This document shows, in pieces, positions 1 to 8,473 of a DNA stretch of 64,000 bases. Below the pieces are notes generated by a model. The model saw nothing but the letters and a program-made list of their open reading frames with translations. It was not told the DNA's origin and made no database searches. The position numbers were made by a program, and so were the translations under genes. The stretch's first letter is position 1. Each line of letters starts with the position of its first letter. The stretch comes from Methylobacillus flagellatus_A. Lineage in GTDB: Bacteria > Pseudomonadota > Gammaproteobacteria > Burkholderiales > Methylophilaceae. The stretch lies in NCBI RefSeq assembly GCF_031344055.1, contig NZ_JADBEN010000003.1. One strand, written 5' to 3'.

Positions 1-1
1 G

Positions 2-409
2 CTGGAGCTCGAGCTGACAGAGAGCGTGATTGCCCAGGATATCGAGAAAGTGATCCATACCATCGACCAGCTCCAGGCAATCGGGGTGAAACTGTCGATC
101 GACGATTTCGGCACGGGGTATTCCAGCCTGAGCTACCTGAGGCAGTTCCGCGTGGATACGCTGAAGATCGATCAGTCGTTCGTACGCAACATGCTGACGG
201 AAACGGAAGACGCAACGATCGTGCTCGCCGTCATCTCGCTTGCCCATAACCTGAATTTCAAGGTGATTGCCGAAGGCGTGGAGACGGAGCAGCACTATCA
301 TTTCCTGCGCATGAACCGTTGTGACGAGATCCAGGGGTTCTACTTCAGCCAGCCCATGGATCCGGCGGAGTTCGAGACAATGCTGCGCGAGGGCAAACGC
401 CTGCTTTGA
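2..409 (+). CDS. EAL-domain cyclic-di-GMP phosphodiesterase, C-terminal part (truncated by window edge)
   Basis: The reading frame is already open at base 2, so only the C-terminal 135 residues of a larger protein are visible. They are the second half of an EAL domain, which hydrolyses c-di-GMP to pGpG. Visible signature elements are LELTES near the start, DDFGTGYSS (loop 6, metal and dimer region), LKID, AEGVE and the closing QGFYFSQP. All are conserved in catalytically active EAL proteins, so activity is likely. Any N-terminal sensor or GGDEF domain lies outside the window, so the full architecture and trigger cannot be stated. The downstream gene is on the opposite strand. Confidence 0.9.
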   Translation: MELELTESVIAQDIEKVIHTIDQLQAIGVKLSIDDFGTGYSSLSYLRQFRVDTLKIDQSFVRNMLTETEDATIVLAVISLAHNLNFKVIAEGVETEQHYHFLRMNRCDEIQGFYFSQPMDPAEFETMLREGKRLL

Positions 410-484
410 CACGTTGGCTTCGTGTCCTGCCGGTATCTCTGCACGCAGGCGATCCGCATCACAGCAACTTCAAGGGCTGCCTGC

Positions 485-844
485 CTATTCCTTGTGCGCC
501 AGCGCACTGACCCAGGGCAGCGGATTGGGGGATACCACGTAGGTGACTCCGCCGATATCCGACTTGAAAACAAACCCGTAGCTGAACACCGTGGCATCGG
601 GAAGCCAGAATACCACCGGCTCTTGGCGGTTGATGCCGTCATAGCCATAGGCGATCGCGGCATCGCACGCAAAGCGGTACGCCGCGAGGAATGCTTCCAC
701 TGTCGGCTGGTCTGCCACCAAGCCGTCGACTTCTGCTTCTGCCCAGTTGCCGCCCAGCAGGCGCGCAGTTTCGTTCACGGTTTTGAGGTAATGCCAGCCG
801 TGGTCGATCGGGGCGATTTTGTAGACACTCCATTGGTTTTCCAT
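485..844 (-). CDS. Conserved hypothetical protein, 119 aa
   Basis: A 119-residue soluble protein with no signal peptide and no membrane segment. The start is supported by AAGGAG about 8 nt upstream of the ATG. The sequence is rich in aromatic residues (WSVYKIAP, GWHYLKTV, VVFWLPDATVF) and acidic overall. I do not recognise a catalytic motif or a named domain. It is convergent with the EAL gene on its left and divergent from the SulP transporter on its right, so it is probably a single-gene transcription unit. No function is proposed. Confidence 0.75.
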   Translation of the reverse strand: MENQWSVYKIAPIDHGWHYLKTVNETARLLGGNWAEAEVDGLVADQPTVEAFLAAYRFACDAAIAYGYDGINRQEPVVFWLPDATVFSYGFVFKSDIGGVTYVVSPNPLPWVSALAHKE

Positions 845-1096
845 GTTGGGTGCTCCTTAGCGCGGTTGTTGCTGAAAAATATCCAGTGTATTAACTGTTT
901 TTGCCTGTGTTCATTTGGTCCGATCTGCCATTGATGAAATAATACATGCTGTTGTTATCCGTTTCATACTGTATCAGACCGATGTAATCCATTGATTCAG
1001 CGATAATTTAACCGGGATTTCCACGCCCATGAGTCGTGTATGGCTGAACCATTCTGCGCATGAAGGGTGCGATTGCGCAGCAAACAGGAGCATATG

Positions 1097-2632
1097 ATGT
1101 CGAATGCAGTATCCAGAGGGCTGAACCCTGCCCAGATCAAGACCAATGTATTGAGCGGCCTGACCGTGGCACTGGCGATGGTGCCGGAGACGATCGCGTT
1201 TGCCTTTGTGGCGCACGTCTCGCCATTAACCGGTTTGTATGCCGCGGTCATTGTCTCGTTCATTACCGCCGCCTTTGGCGGGCGTCCCGGCATGATTTCC
1301 GGCGCGGCGGGTTCGCTGGCGGTGGTGATGACGGCCCTGGTGGTGCAGCACGGGGTGGAATACCTGTTCGCGACCGTGGTGCTCATGGGGGTGCTGCAAA
1401 TATTGTTCGCAGCGGCGAAGATGGGCAAGTACATCCGCATGGTGCCATACCCGGTGATGCTCGGCTTCGTGAATGGCTTGGCCATGGTGATCTTCTTCGC
1501 CCAGTTCAACCATTTCAAGGTGGCGTCGGAAGACGGCAGCATGCAATGGATGAGCGGGCCGTTGCTCTACACCATGCTGGCACTGGTAGCGCTGACGATG
1601 CTGGTGATTTACCTGCTGCCGCGGCTGACCAAGATCGTGCCTTCCGCATTGGCTGCGATTGTAGCGGTGTCGGCAGCGGTCGCGGCGATGGGGCTGGAAA
1701 CCAAGACTGTGGGAGACTTGGGCTCGATTGCGGGAGGGTTGCCCAGCTTGCATGTGCCGCAAGTACCGCTCAGCCTGGAAACCCTCAAGATCGTCTTCCC
1801 TTATTCCCTGATCCTGGCCGCAATCGGCCTGATCGAGACCTTGCTTACGCTCAACCTGATCGACGAGATGACCAATACGCGCGGCCAGCCCAACCGGGAA
1901 TCGATGGCGCAAGGCGCGGCCAATGTGGTGACCGGGTTCTTTGGCGGCATGGGGGGCTGCGCCATGATAGGGCAAAGCATGATCAACATGAACGCGGGCG
2001 GCCTGCAACGCCTGTCCGGCATTGCCATGTCGGCTTTCCTGCTGTCGTTCATCCTGTTTGCCTCGCACTGGATCGAGATGATCCCGCTGGCTGCCTTGAT
2101 CGGGGTGATTTTCGTCATGGCGATCAAGACTTTCGAGTGGGGCAGCTTCCGGCTGTTCGGTAGGGTGCCCAAGGCGGATATCTTCGTCGGCATCCTGGTG
2201 GCGCTCATCACGGTGGTTAGCGACTTGGCGGTGGCGGTGTTGGTCGGCGTGATCGTCTCGGCGCTGGTGTTTGCCTGGGAGCATGCCAAGGAAATCTCGG
2301 CCAGCGCCTATGTCGACGAGGCCGGGCGCAAGGTCTACATGCTCAAGGGCAGCGTGTTCTTTGCCTCGATTGCCAACTTCCAGGCCCTATTCAGCCCGCA
2401 GGACGACCCGGCGCAGGTGGTGGTGGATTTCAAGCAGGCCAAGGTGGTGGACCATTCGGCGCTGGCCGCGATCGATGCCCTGGCCGAGCGTTACGCCCAG
2501 CAGGGCAAGCAGCTATCGCTCAAGCACCTGAGCCCGGATTGTCGGACCTTGCTCGGGCGTGCGCGGGAGCTGGTCGAGGTCAACCTACTCGAAGACCCGA
2601 CCTATCCGGTAGCGGACGACAAGCTGGGATAG
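1097..2632 (+). CDS. SulP-family anion permease with C-terminal STAS domain
   Basis: An inner-membrane transporter of the SulP/SLC26 family, about 511 aa. The N-terminal ~400 residues are hydrophobic transmembrane helices. The family signature region follows the start (GLTVALAMVPETIAFAFVAH), and GQSMINMNAGG is conserved mid-protein. The last ~90 residues form a soluble STAS domain (VVVDFKQAKVVDHSALAAID). Substrates in the family are sulfate, bicarbonate, molybdate or dicarboxylates, and the sequence alone does not decide which. I chose ATG 1097 because CAGGAG lies 6 nt upstream; ATG 1094 and GTG 1067 are alternatives. The gene is convergent with the GH2 gene, with only 40 nt between them. Confidence 0.9.
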   Translation: MSNAVSRGLNPAQIKTNVLSGLTVALAMVPETIAFAFVAHVSPLTGLYAAVIVSFITAAFGGRPGMISGAAGSLAVVMTALVVQHGVEYLFATVVLMGVLQILFAAAKMGKYIRMVPYPVMLGFVNGLAMVIFFAQFNHFKVASEDGSMQWMSGPLLYTMLALVALTMLVIYLLPRLTKIVPSALAAIVAVSAAVAAMGLETKTVGDLGSIAGGLPSLHVPQVPLSLETLKIVFPYSLILAAIGLIETLLTLNLIDEMTNTRGQPNRESMAQGAANVVTGFFGGMGGCAMIGQSMINMNAGGLQRLSGIAMSAFLLSFILFASHWIEMIPLAALIGVIFVMAIKTFEWGSFRLFGRVPKADIFVGILVALITVVSDLAVAVLVGVIVSALVFAWEHAKEISASAYVDEAGRKVYMLKGSVFFASIANFQALFSPQDDPAQVVVDFKQAKVVDHSALAAIDALAERYAQQGKQLSLKHLSPDCRTLLGRARELVEVNLLEDPTYPVADDKLG

Positions 2633-2672
2633 CTTCCGGCTTGGCTTGCCAAGCTTGTTTGGGGCCATGGAC

Positions 2673-4877
2673 TTACTTCACGCTGAAACGGTACTGGTTG
2701 CGCCCCATGGATTTGCCATCTTGCCCGGTGATCTCGGCCTTGAGTTCATATTGCCCCTTCTCCAGCACCGGCAGCGGGTAGTCGCGCAGCTTGCGGCCGG
2801 AATCAGGCAGCATTTCCAGCGGCAGTTTGAGGCTGTCCAACTGCTTGCCTTCCCGGTACAAGGTCACCGTATAGCTGGCGTGCTCGAAGCCGCGCCAGGT
2901 ATCGTTGATCGCCCATAGGCCGACTTGGGGAGACGCGCCTGCCTCGTATTCGTCCTGCTTCCATTCCAGGCTCGGCAGGACAGGTTGGTAGGCGGTACGC
3001 AATGCTTCGTAGCCCGCCTTGGGGTCGCGCCAGTAATCGACGATGCCCCAGTTGATGGAAGGCCAGTTTTCCACGAACATGAACTGGAATACCGCAGAGA
3101 CCGGGTTGTAGCGCTGGCGGCGGTAGTTTTCCACCGCGAACTGAATCAAGCGCGCCTGGTAGTGCTGGCTGTTGGCGATGAACTCCTCGATATTGCGGCC
3201 TTGTTTCACCCCGGCGAACTCGAACGTCTCCTTGCGCTGGAAGTTGTGGTATTCCCATTCCCGCCATTTGGCTTCAGTGTCGGGCCAGAGCAGGTCCTTG
3301 CTGAACATGCGTTTCAGGCCCTTGAGGTTGGGCAGCGCCTGGGCGCCGAATTCCGTGCTCCAGGGCGTGGGCGCGGGGCGCGAGAAAGCGAGCCAATGGT
3401 CGAAGTACCAGCCCATCCATTCATGCTCCTTGGTGGCTGACTCCTTGCGCACCACGCGTAACGTATCCAGCTTGCTTACGTCTGCATAGAGCAATTCATC
3501 CAGCTTGCGGTTGATGTCGGGTTGGTAATCGGGATATTTCTGCGCCATCCAGGGCGAATCCCACGGCGGCTCGTTGTGCATGGTCCAGGAAATGATGGAT
3601 GGGTGCCGCTGCAGGGATTGCACCATGTCTTTCGCCTGGCTGCGCGCCTCTGTGACAAAGGCCGGGTCGTCGCTATAGCCCCACAACAACGGGAAATCCT
3701 GCGTGACCAATATGCCCATGCGGTCGCACAACTCGTAGAAATCCTTCCCGGTGACATGCGCGTGCACGCGCACGGCGTTGATATGGGCCGCCTGCATCAT
3801 TTCCAGATCCTGCCGGTAGCGCGTCGGCGTCATCTCGGCCAGCCATTGACTGGCGATATAGTTGGTGCCTCTGAGGAACATGCGGCGGCCGTTGACGAAC
3901 CATTGCAGGCTCTCATCCGCTTTGACTTCCCGCACGCCGAACACCTGTTGCTGCCGGTCCAGCAGCTTGCCCGAGGCGTCCTTGAGGCTGAGTTCCAGCT
4001 TGTACAGATTAGGCTTGCCATGTTCGTAGGGCCACCACAGGGCAGGATTGTCCAAGGGGAAGCTGAGGTCTAGGCGGTTGTTCCCTGTTTTCAAGATTTG
4101 CTGCTGAGAAAAATGCAATGCCGGCCCATTGAAGTTTTCCGGGCTGATGCTGGCTTCCACAGTCACGGGTGTTTCATGTGAAACATGTTGGCGGATCACG
4201 GCTTCCGTCTTGATCTCCCAATGCTGGGGTTTTGCTTGTGTTGCCTGCTTGCGGGGGGTGACTTGCAATTGGCGCACTGCGGCCTGGTCGGCAAACTGCA
4301 ATTCGACAGGCGCCCAGATGCCGCCGGTGTTCTTTTCCTGCCCGCGCTCGGACCAGGCGCCGCCGGGCCGGGTATCGTGATGGCTGAAAATCCCTTTCAC
4401 CAGGCGTTTGTGCAAGGACCAATCCTCGGGTTTTTCCAAGGGGCTGTTCACCAACACGCGCAACTGGTTATCTCCAGGCTTCACCAGGCCGGTGACATCG
4501 AACTCGAATGCCTGGAAGTAGCCGGTATGATGTCCGAGGTAGCGGCCGTTCAGCCATACGTCGGCGGCATAGTCCACGCCGTTGAATACCAGGTGGGCCA
4601 CCCGGGAGGCATTCTGCGCGTTCAGCTTGAACTGGGTCTGGTACCAGGCAAAACCGCTGATGTTATGGCCTTGCCGATACCAATTGTCCGGGACGTTGAT
4701 CTTCTTCCAGCCGAGCGCGGGCGCCTGCAGTTGAGGCGTGACATTGCCTGGATCGGCGACAGGCTGGAATTGCCAGCTGCCATTCAAGGATTGGTTGGAT
4801 TCTTGCGCATGTGACGGCAAGGCATTGAGCGTGAGGCACAGCATCGGCAGCGTGAGCAGGCGGGAAAGATGGCGCAT
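2673..4877 (-). CDS. Exported glycoside hydrolase family 2 protein
   Basis: A 734-aa secreted GH2 enzyme (beta-galactosidase/glucuronidase/mannosidase superfamily). A signal peptide is visible (MRHLSRLLTLPMLCLTL...LPSHA). It is followed by the jelly-roll sugar-binding domain (about residues 30-200, with the typical VWLNGRYLGHHTGYFQAFEFD), an immunoglobulin-like domain and a TIM barrel from about residue 325 (NGRRMFLRGTNY). By GH2 rules the acid/base is Glu436 in MHNEPP and the nucleophile is Glu509 in WSTEFGAQ, so the enzyme looks intact. The exact glycan substrate cannot be assigned. No transporter or other sugar-utilisation gene lies next to it, which is odd for polysaccharide use. The peptide gene 4923-5021 with its terminator lies immediately upstream. 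Confidence 0.88.
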   Translation of the reverse strand: MRHLSRLLTLPMLCLTLNALPSHAQESNQSLNGSWQFQPVADPGNVTPQLQAPALGWKKINVPDNWYRQGHNISGFAWYQTQFKLNAQNASRVAHLVFNGVDYAADVWLNGRYLGHHTGYFQAFEFDVTGLVKPGDNQLRVLVNSPLEKPEDWSLHKRLVKGIFSHHDTRPGGAWSERGQEKNTGGIWAPVELQFADQAAVRQLQVTPRKQATQAKPQHWEIKTEAVIRQHVSHETPVTVEASISPENFNGPALHFSQQQILKTGNNRLDLSFPLDNPALWWPYEHGKPNLYKLELSLKDASGKLLDRQQQVFGVREVKADESLQWFVNGRRMFLRGTNYIASQWLAEMTPTRYRQDLEMMQAAHINAVRVHAHVTGKDFYELCDRMGILVTQDFPLLWGYSDDPAFVTEARSQAKDMVQSLQRHPSIISWTMHNEPPWDSPWMAQKYPDYQPDINRKLDELLYADVSKLDTLRVVRKESATKEHEWMGWYFDHWLAFSRPAPTPWSTEFGAQALPNLKGLKRMFSKDLLWPDTEAKWREWEYHNFQRKETFEFAGVKQGRNIEEFIANSQHYQARLIQFAVENYRRQRYNPVSAVFQFMFVENWPSINWGIVDYWRDPKAGYEALRTAYQPVLPSLEWKQDEYEAGASPQVGLWAINDTWRGFEHASYTVTLYREGKQLDSLKLPLEMLPDSGRKLRDYPLPVLEKGQYELKAEITGQDGKSMGRNQYRFSVK

Positions 4878-4882
4878 GGCGG

Positions 4883-4920
4883 GATTTCACAAAAAAACAA
4901 GCCGGGCATGCCCGGCTTGG
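4883..4920 (-). terminator. Intrinsic terminator after the 32-aa peptide gene
   Basis: A perfect inverted repeat, AAGCCGGGC/GCCCGGCTT, separated by two bases lies at 4900-4919. On the minus strand it is followed by TTGTTTTTTT, the expected oligo-U tract. It lies 3 nt after the stop of the 32-aa ORF and just before the GH2 start, so it separates the SRPBCC/peptide unit from the glycosidase gene. Confidence 0.8.
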
Positions 4921-4922
4921 GG

Positions 4923-5021
4923 TCAGACTTCTACGGTTTTCGGCTTTTTATGATTGAGGTAATAGTGTGTCAGCTTCTTCGCGACGTAGCCTGCGATCAG
5001 GGTCTTGAGTAGTAGTTTCAT
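4923..5021 (-). CDS. Tiny basic amphipathic peptide, 32 aa (paralogue of 14282-14359)
   Basis: A short ORF beginning MKLLLKTLIAGYVAKK and ending KTVEV. An ideal GGAGG sits 6 nt before the ATG and a strong intrinsic terminator follows immediately, so it is very likely translated. The peptide has a short hydrophobic/amphipathic N-terminal helix with regularly placed lysines. It shares the pattern MKxLxK...YVxK(K/R)(L/I)xxxYL with the 25-aa ORF at 14282-14359. It starts 31 nt after the SRPBCC gene stop on the same strand and is probably co-transcribed with it. Function is unknown; membrane association is inference from composition. Confidence 0.7.
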   Translation of the reverse strand: MKLLLKTLIAGYVAKKLTHYYLNHKKPKTVEV

Positions 5022-5052
5022 GAACAACCTCCTAACGTGGATGTGAATGATG

Positions 5053-5535
5053 CTAATGACGGGGCGTCGTTACTCGCTGAGTGCCTTGGTCGACTTGGCC
5101 GCGCCAGGCACCGGTAGCCGCGCCGCGTGATTCGATGAATCCCTTGAAGCGCTCCAGATCGCCTGTCACGCGGTGGCTGAGCACTCCGATGGCGTCACCG
5201 GCGTTTTCCAGCAAGCCTTCCGGGTCGTAATCCATTTGCAGCATAATGCGCGAAGTAGAATCGTCGATGTGGTGGAAAGTCACGACGCCGGCATTACGCG
5301 CGCCGGAGAGACTGTGCCAAGCGATGCGCTTGCCGGGAATCTGCTCTGTGATTTCCGCATCCCATTCCTTGCGTTGCCCGGCAATTTCAGCCTTCCAGTG
5401 CAAATGGGTGTCGTCCAACTGGGTAACTTCGATAATGCCTTCCATGAATAATGGAAAATCCTCAAATTGCGTCCATTGGTCATAGGCCACTTGGTCTGGT
5501 ACGTTCACTTGTATGGATTTTTCGATCACTGGCAT
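5053..5535 (-). CDS. SRPBCC-family (polyketide cyclase/dehydrase-like) protein
   Basis: A 160-aa cytoplasmic protein with the START/Bet v1-like helix-grip fold typical of cyclase/dehydrase-family SRPBCC proteins. It opens with the family N-terminus (EKSIQVNVPDQVAYDQWTQFEDFPLFM), continues with the central strands (WHSLSGARNAGVVTFHHID) and ends with a long C-terminal helix (LERFKGFIESRG). These proteins bind hydrophobic ligands; in stress-related contexts the ligand is unknown. Start is well supported (AGGAGGGCGTC before ATG). It lies directly upstream of the 32-aa peptide gene, suggesting a two-gene unit. Confidence 0.85.
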   Translation of the reverse strand: MPVIEKSIQVNVPDQVAYDQWTQFEDFPLFMEGIIEVTQLDDTHLHWKAEIAGQRKEWDAEITEQIPGKRIAWHSLSGARNAGVVTFHHIDDSTSRIMLQMDYDPEGLLENAGDAIGVLSHRVTGDLERFKGFIESRGAATGAWRGQVDQGTQRVTTPRH

Positions 5536-5695
5536 GACGCCCTCCTATCAATATGGATGGTTTCCAGGCTAAACAGTTCCGCTGAAATCGGCTTTCCTCA
5601 GCAGATATCCTGAGGCTCAGTGTAACGATAGCGCCGATTCGCGTGCATAGTCCGGGTTCCGATAAGGCTGTCAGAGAAAGTGAATGCACACAGAT

Positions 5696-5947
5696 TCAAG
5701 GCCGGATTGTCACCGCGACCAGCCGCATGACGATCGGTCGCACCATTAACACGCATACAAAAGCCACTGGCATGGCCAGTTCGTAGGATTTCACCACCTT
5801 TTCAAGATAGCCTGGCCCAAGGCCGCTGTTGGCGCCCACGATGACCAGGCACATCAGCATGGCCATGATGCCGGACATGAAAAACGCGAATGCGACAGGG
5901 GTATATCGCTTGGGCAGGCCGAGGTTAAAGTTGGATAAGCGACGCAT
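5696..5947 (-). CDS. DUF2798-family small membrane protein
   Basis: About 83 aa with two transmembrane helices. The text matches the DUF2798 pattern: LPKRYTPVAFAFFMSGIMAM, then a loop ending YLEKVVKSYELAMPVAFVCVLMVRPIV. I prefer ATG 5947 (GGAA 9 nt upstream) to TTG 5962. Members are uncharacterised inner-membrane proteins. The gene diverges from a LysR regulator starting at 6080, with 132 nt between the starts. A regulator-target pair is therefore likely, but that is inference. Confidence 0.8.
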   Translation of the reverse strand: MRRLSNFNLGLPKRYTPVAFAFFMSGIMAMLMCLVIVGANSGLGPGYLEKVVKSYELAMPVAFVCVLMVRPIVMRLVAVTIRP

Positions 5948-6079
5948 AATTTGTTGTTCCAATGGATATCATTGGCGCCACTGTATCCAGGTTGTTCGTA
6001 AGCCAGTAGTAGCAAAACCCTAAATTTATTTTCAAGTTAAACTTACGAATTAATCGCAATATACAAAAAAGGCGGTCTT

Positions 6080-7003
6080 GTGGATAACCTGAAAGGCATC
6101 AGCAGCTTCGTCAAGGCGGTGGAAGAGGGCAGTATTGCCGCCGGGGCCAGAAGGCTGGGAATTTCAGCCGCTGCCGCTAGCCAGAACATTGCCCGGCTGG
6201 AACAGCAGCTGGGTACGCGATTGCTGGCCAGGACCACGCGCAGCCTCGCCTTGACCGAAAGCGGCCAGCTTTATTACCAGCGCGTGCAATCGGTGATCGA
6301 GGAGCTCGCGCATGCCCAGGCAGAGCTGCACGAGCTTGCCGGCGAGCCGCGCGGCAAGTTGCGTATCGCCTGTTCCGCCGCTTTCGGGCGCAACGTGCTG
6401 GCTCCCATAGTGGCAGCGTTTGCGATCCGCTATCCCAGGCTCAAGGTGGAGCTGGTGCTGGCGGACCATTACGTCGACCATATCCGCGAGGAGATCGACC
6501 TCAGCATCCGGTTCTCCCAGCAATTGGAGCCGGGCCTTGTGGCGCGGCGGATCGCACGGGTGCCGTTGCGCTTCTGCGCCTCCCCGGCATATCTCGCCCA
6601 GCACGGCGTCCCGCATGACCCGGACGAGCTGGTTCATCACCAATGCCTGGTGCTGCGCGTGCCCCTGGACGGGCGTTTGCTGGGGTGGAGGTTTGCCAGG
6701 GATGGCCTGAGCTTCGAGGCCAAGCTTAACGATACCCTGGTTTGCAACGATATCGACTCCCTGGCGGTCATGGCGGCGGCCGGTGCCGGGATTGCGCGCA
6801 TTGGAGCGTTTGTTGCCGACCGCCTGATTGCGCAGGGCCGCTTGGTGCCCTTGTTCGAACCGGGTGGCGAAAAAGCGCCCGCCGTCGAGATCGAGCCCCT
6901 GGATTTCTATGCCTGCTACCGCGATCGCCAGGCCGCTGCCGGCAAGCTCAGGCTGCTGATCGACTTCCTCGTGGCCCATATTCCGGCGCAATGGCAGGCC
7001 TGA
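6080..7003 (+). CDS. LysR-family transcriptional regulator
   Basis: A 307-aa LTTR. The N-terminal winged helix-turn-helix is clear (FVKAVEEGSIAAGARRLGISAAAASQNIARLEQQLG), followed by TTRSLALTESG. The rest is a periplasmic-binding-protein-like effector domain of the CrgA/DsdC-like subgroup (LRIACSAAFGRNVLAPIVAAF). The start codon is GTG, with AAGGCGG upstream. Divergence from the DUF2798 gene suggests control of that gene and of its own expression from the shared intergenic region. The co-inducer is unknown. Confidence 0.9.
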   Translation: MDNLKGISSFVKAVEEGSIAAGARRLGISAAAASQNIARLEQQLGTRLLARTTRSLALTESGQLYYQRVQSVIEELAHAQAELHELAGEPRGKLRIACSAAFGRNVLAPIVAAFAIRYPRLKVELVLADHYVDHIREEIDLSIRFSQQLEPGLVARRIARVPLRFCASPAYLAQHGVPHDPDELVHHQCLVLRVPLDGRLLGWRFARDGLSFEAKLNDTLVCNDIDSLAVMAAAGAGIARIGAFVADRLIAQGRLVPLFEPGGEKAPAVEIEPLDFYACYRDRQAAAGKLRLLIDFLVAHIPAQWQA

Positions 7004-7024
7004 CCGTCTCAGCATCAAGCAGTT

Positions 7025-8182
7025 TCAGCCGAACAGGCTGGCCTGTTCCGGCGGGTCCGGTTCGATTTCGTCTGCGCGCACCAGGTTGCTGACCTTCACG
7101 CCCAGCAAACGGAAACGCTGATCCAGCGATACGCGCTTCAGGCAGGCGCCCGCAGCGCGGCGGATGGCGGCGGCGTCGTTGACGGGAGCGGGCAGGGTAA
7201 GGTCGCGGGTGGCCGTGCGGAAATCCTGGTACTTGATCTTGATGCCCACCGTGTGGCCGAGATAGCCTTTGTGTTGCAGGTCGCCGGCGACGCGCTCGCA
7301 CAGCGAGGTAAAGGCCGTGCCGAGCAGGCGCTTGTCCTGTTGGGCGTGCATGTCGCGCTCGAAGGTGGTTTCACGGCTCATGGACTTGGGCGTCGAGGTG
7401 GTGACCACGGGCCTGTCGTCCTCTCCCCGGGCTACGCGCATCAGCCAGTGCGAATAGCTCTGGCCGAAGTTTTCCTGCAGCAGGGCGAGGTCGGCTGACG
7501 CGAGGTCGGCGATGGTGTGGATGCCGAGCTTTTCCAGCTTGACCGCCGCCTTGGGGCCTATGCCGTTGATCTTCTTGGCGGGCAGCGGCCAGATGCGCTC
7601 GCGGAAAGCCTGGTCGTCGATGATAGTGAGCCCGTCGGGCTTGTCGAGGTCGGAGGCGATCTTGGCCAGCAGCTTGTTGGCCGCAATGCCGATCGAGCAG
7701 GAAAGGCCGGTAGCCTCAAACACGGCGTTCTTCAAGCGTTGGGCGAGGGCGGCGGTGTCTTCCTCGTGGGCGCTGAGGTCGAGATAGATTTCGTCGATGC
7801 CGCGGTTCTCGATCTGCGGCGCAATGGCGGCGACCGCGGCCTTGAACAGCCTGGAATAATGGCGGTAGGACTCGAAATCAGCGGGCAGCAGGATGGCGTC
7901 CGGCGCCAGTTGCGCGGATTTCATCAGGCCCATGGCAGAAAACACGCCGAAGGCCCTGGCCTCATAGGTCGAGGTGGTCACCACGCCGCGTCCGTTGTAT
8001 TCGCGCAAGCGGAAGAATTGGATGCTGCCGTCGGCCAACTGCCTTGGCTGGTAAGCCGAACGGCCGCCTACCACCACGGCTTGGCCGCGCAGTTCCGGAT
8101 AGCGCAGCAATTCCACCCCGGCAAAGAACATGTCCATGTCGAGATGGGCGATACGCCGGTCGGGGAAACGGGGGTCTTTCAT
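7025..8182 (-). CDS. dinB: DNA polymerase IV (Y-family translesion polymerase)
   Basis: A 385-aa error-prone DNA polymerase that bypasses damaged template bases. The palm carboxylates are present in LDMDMF (Asp15, Asp17) and RGIDEIYLDLS (Asp130, Glu131). The fingers motif SIGIAANKLLAKIASD and the helix-hairpin-helix region (INGIGPKAAVKLEKLGI) are intact. The C-terminus ends in QASLFG, a plausible beta-clamp binding motif. Compared with E. coli DinB there is an extra stretch of about 23 residues after VVVGG (region SAYQPRQLADGS...YNGRG). I find no CTGT-N8-ACAG LexA-type box in the 140 nt upstream. Confidence 0.93.
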   Translation of the reverse strand: MKDPRFPDRRIAHLDMDMFFAGVELLRYPELRGQAVVVGGRSAYQPRQLADGSIQFFRLREYNGRGVVTTSTYEARAFGVFSAMGLMKSAQLAPDAILLPADFESYRHYSRLFKAAVAAIAPQIENRGIDEIYLDLSAHEEDTAALAQRLKNAVFEATGLSCSIGIAANKLLAKIASDLDKPDGLTIIDDQAFRERIWPLPAKKINGIGPKAAVKLEKLGIHTIADLASADLALLQENFGQSYSHWLMRVARGEDDRPVVTTSTPKSMSRETTFERDMHAQQDKRLLGTAFTSLCERVAGDLQHKGYLGHTVGIKIKYQDFRTATRDLTLPAPVNDAAAIRRAAGACLKRVSLDQRFRLLGVKVSNLVRADEIEPDPPEQASLFG

Positions 8183-8323
8183 CTGGGCGCTATGCTAGCA
8201 ATGATTGTGCAGGTCTGCATCAAATCGTGGATTTTTGTTTAGCGTAATATTTTTTCAAAATAAGCTGGTGTTCATCAGGGTTTTTGGTTAGAATTCGCAC
8301 CCTCTAGAAACATTATGTTTCAT

Positions 8324-8399
8324 GTCCCCATCGTCTAGAGGCCTAGGACATCGCCCTTTCACGGCGGTAACCGGGGTTCGAATCCCCGTGGGGACGCCA
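8324..8399 (+). tRNA. tRNA-Glu, anticodon TTC
   Basis: A 76-nt cloverleaf with the 3' CCA encoded. Acceptor stem GTCCCCA pairs with TGGGGAC, discriminator base G. The anticodon loop CTTTCAC puts TTC at 8358-8360. The T arm contains GGTTCGAATCC. The sequence closely follows the bacterial tRNA-Glu consensus. An intrinsic terminator-like hairpin follows at 8407-8437. Confidence 0.97.
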
Positions 8400-8406
8400 A
8401 TTCCAA

Positions 8407-8437
8407 TAAAAGCAGACCTTGAGCGTCTGCTTTTATT
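8407..8437 (+). terminator. Intrinsic terminator of tRNA-Glu
   Basis: AAAAGCAGAC and GTCTGCTTTT form a perfect 10-bp stem around a short loop, and the T-rich run continues into TATTTT. It sits 8 nt after the tRNA 3' end. It also overlaps the possible TTG start at 8438 of the next ORF, which argues for a later start of that ORF. Confidence 0.75.
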
Positions 8438-8473
8438 TTGCCTGTTACATCGGATCAACTGATTGATTTCAAT

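Noticed and set aside
1060..2163. 367-aa plus-strand frame inside the SulP gene
   Set aside because: Shadow frame with arginine/glycine/aspartate-rich random composition; the overlapping frame encodes a clear SulP protein.
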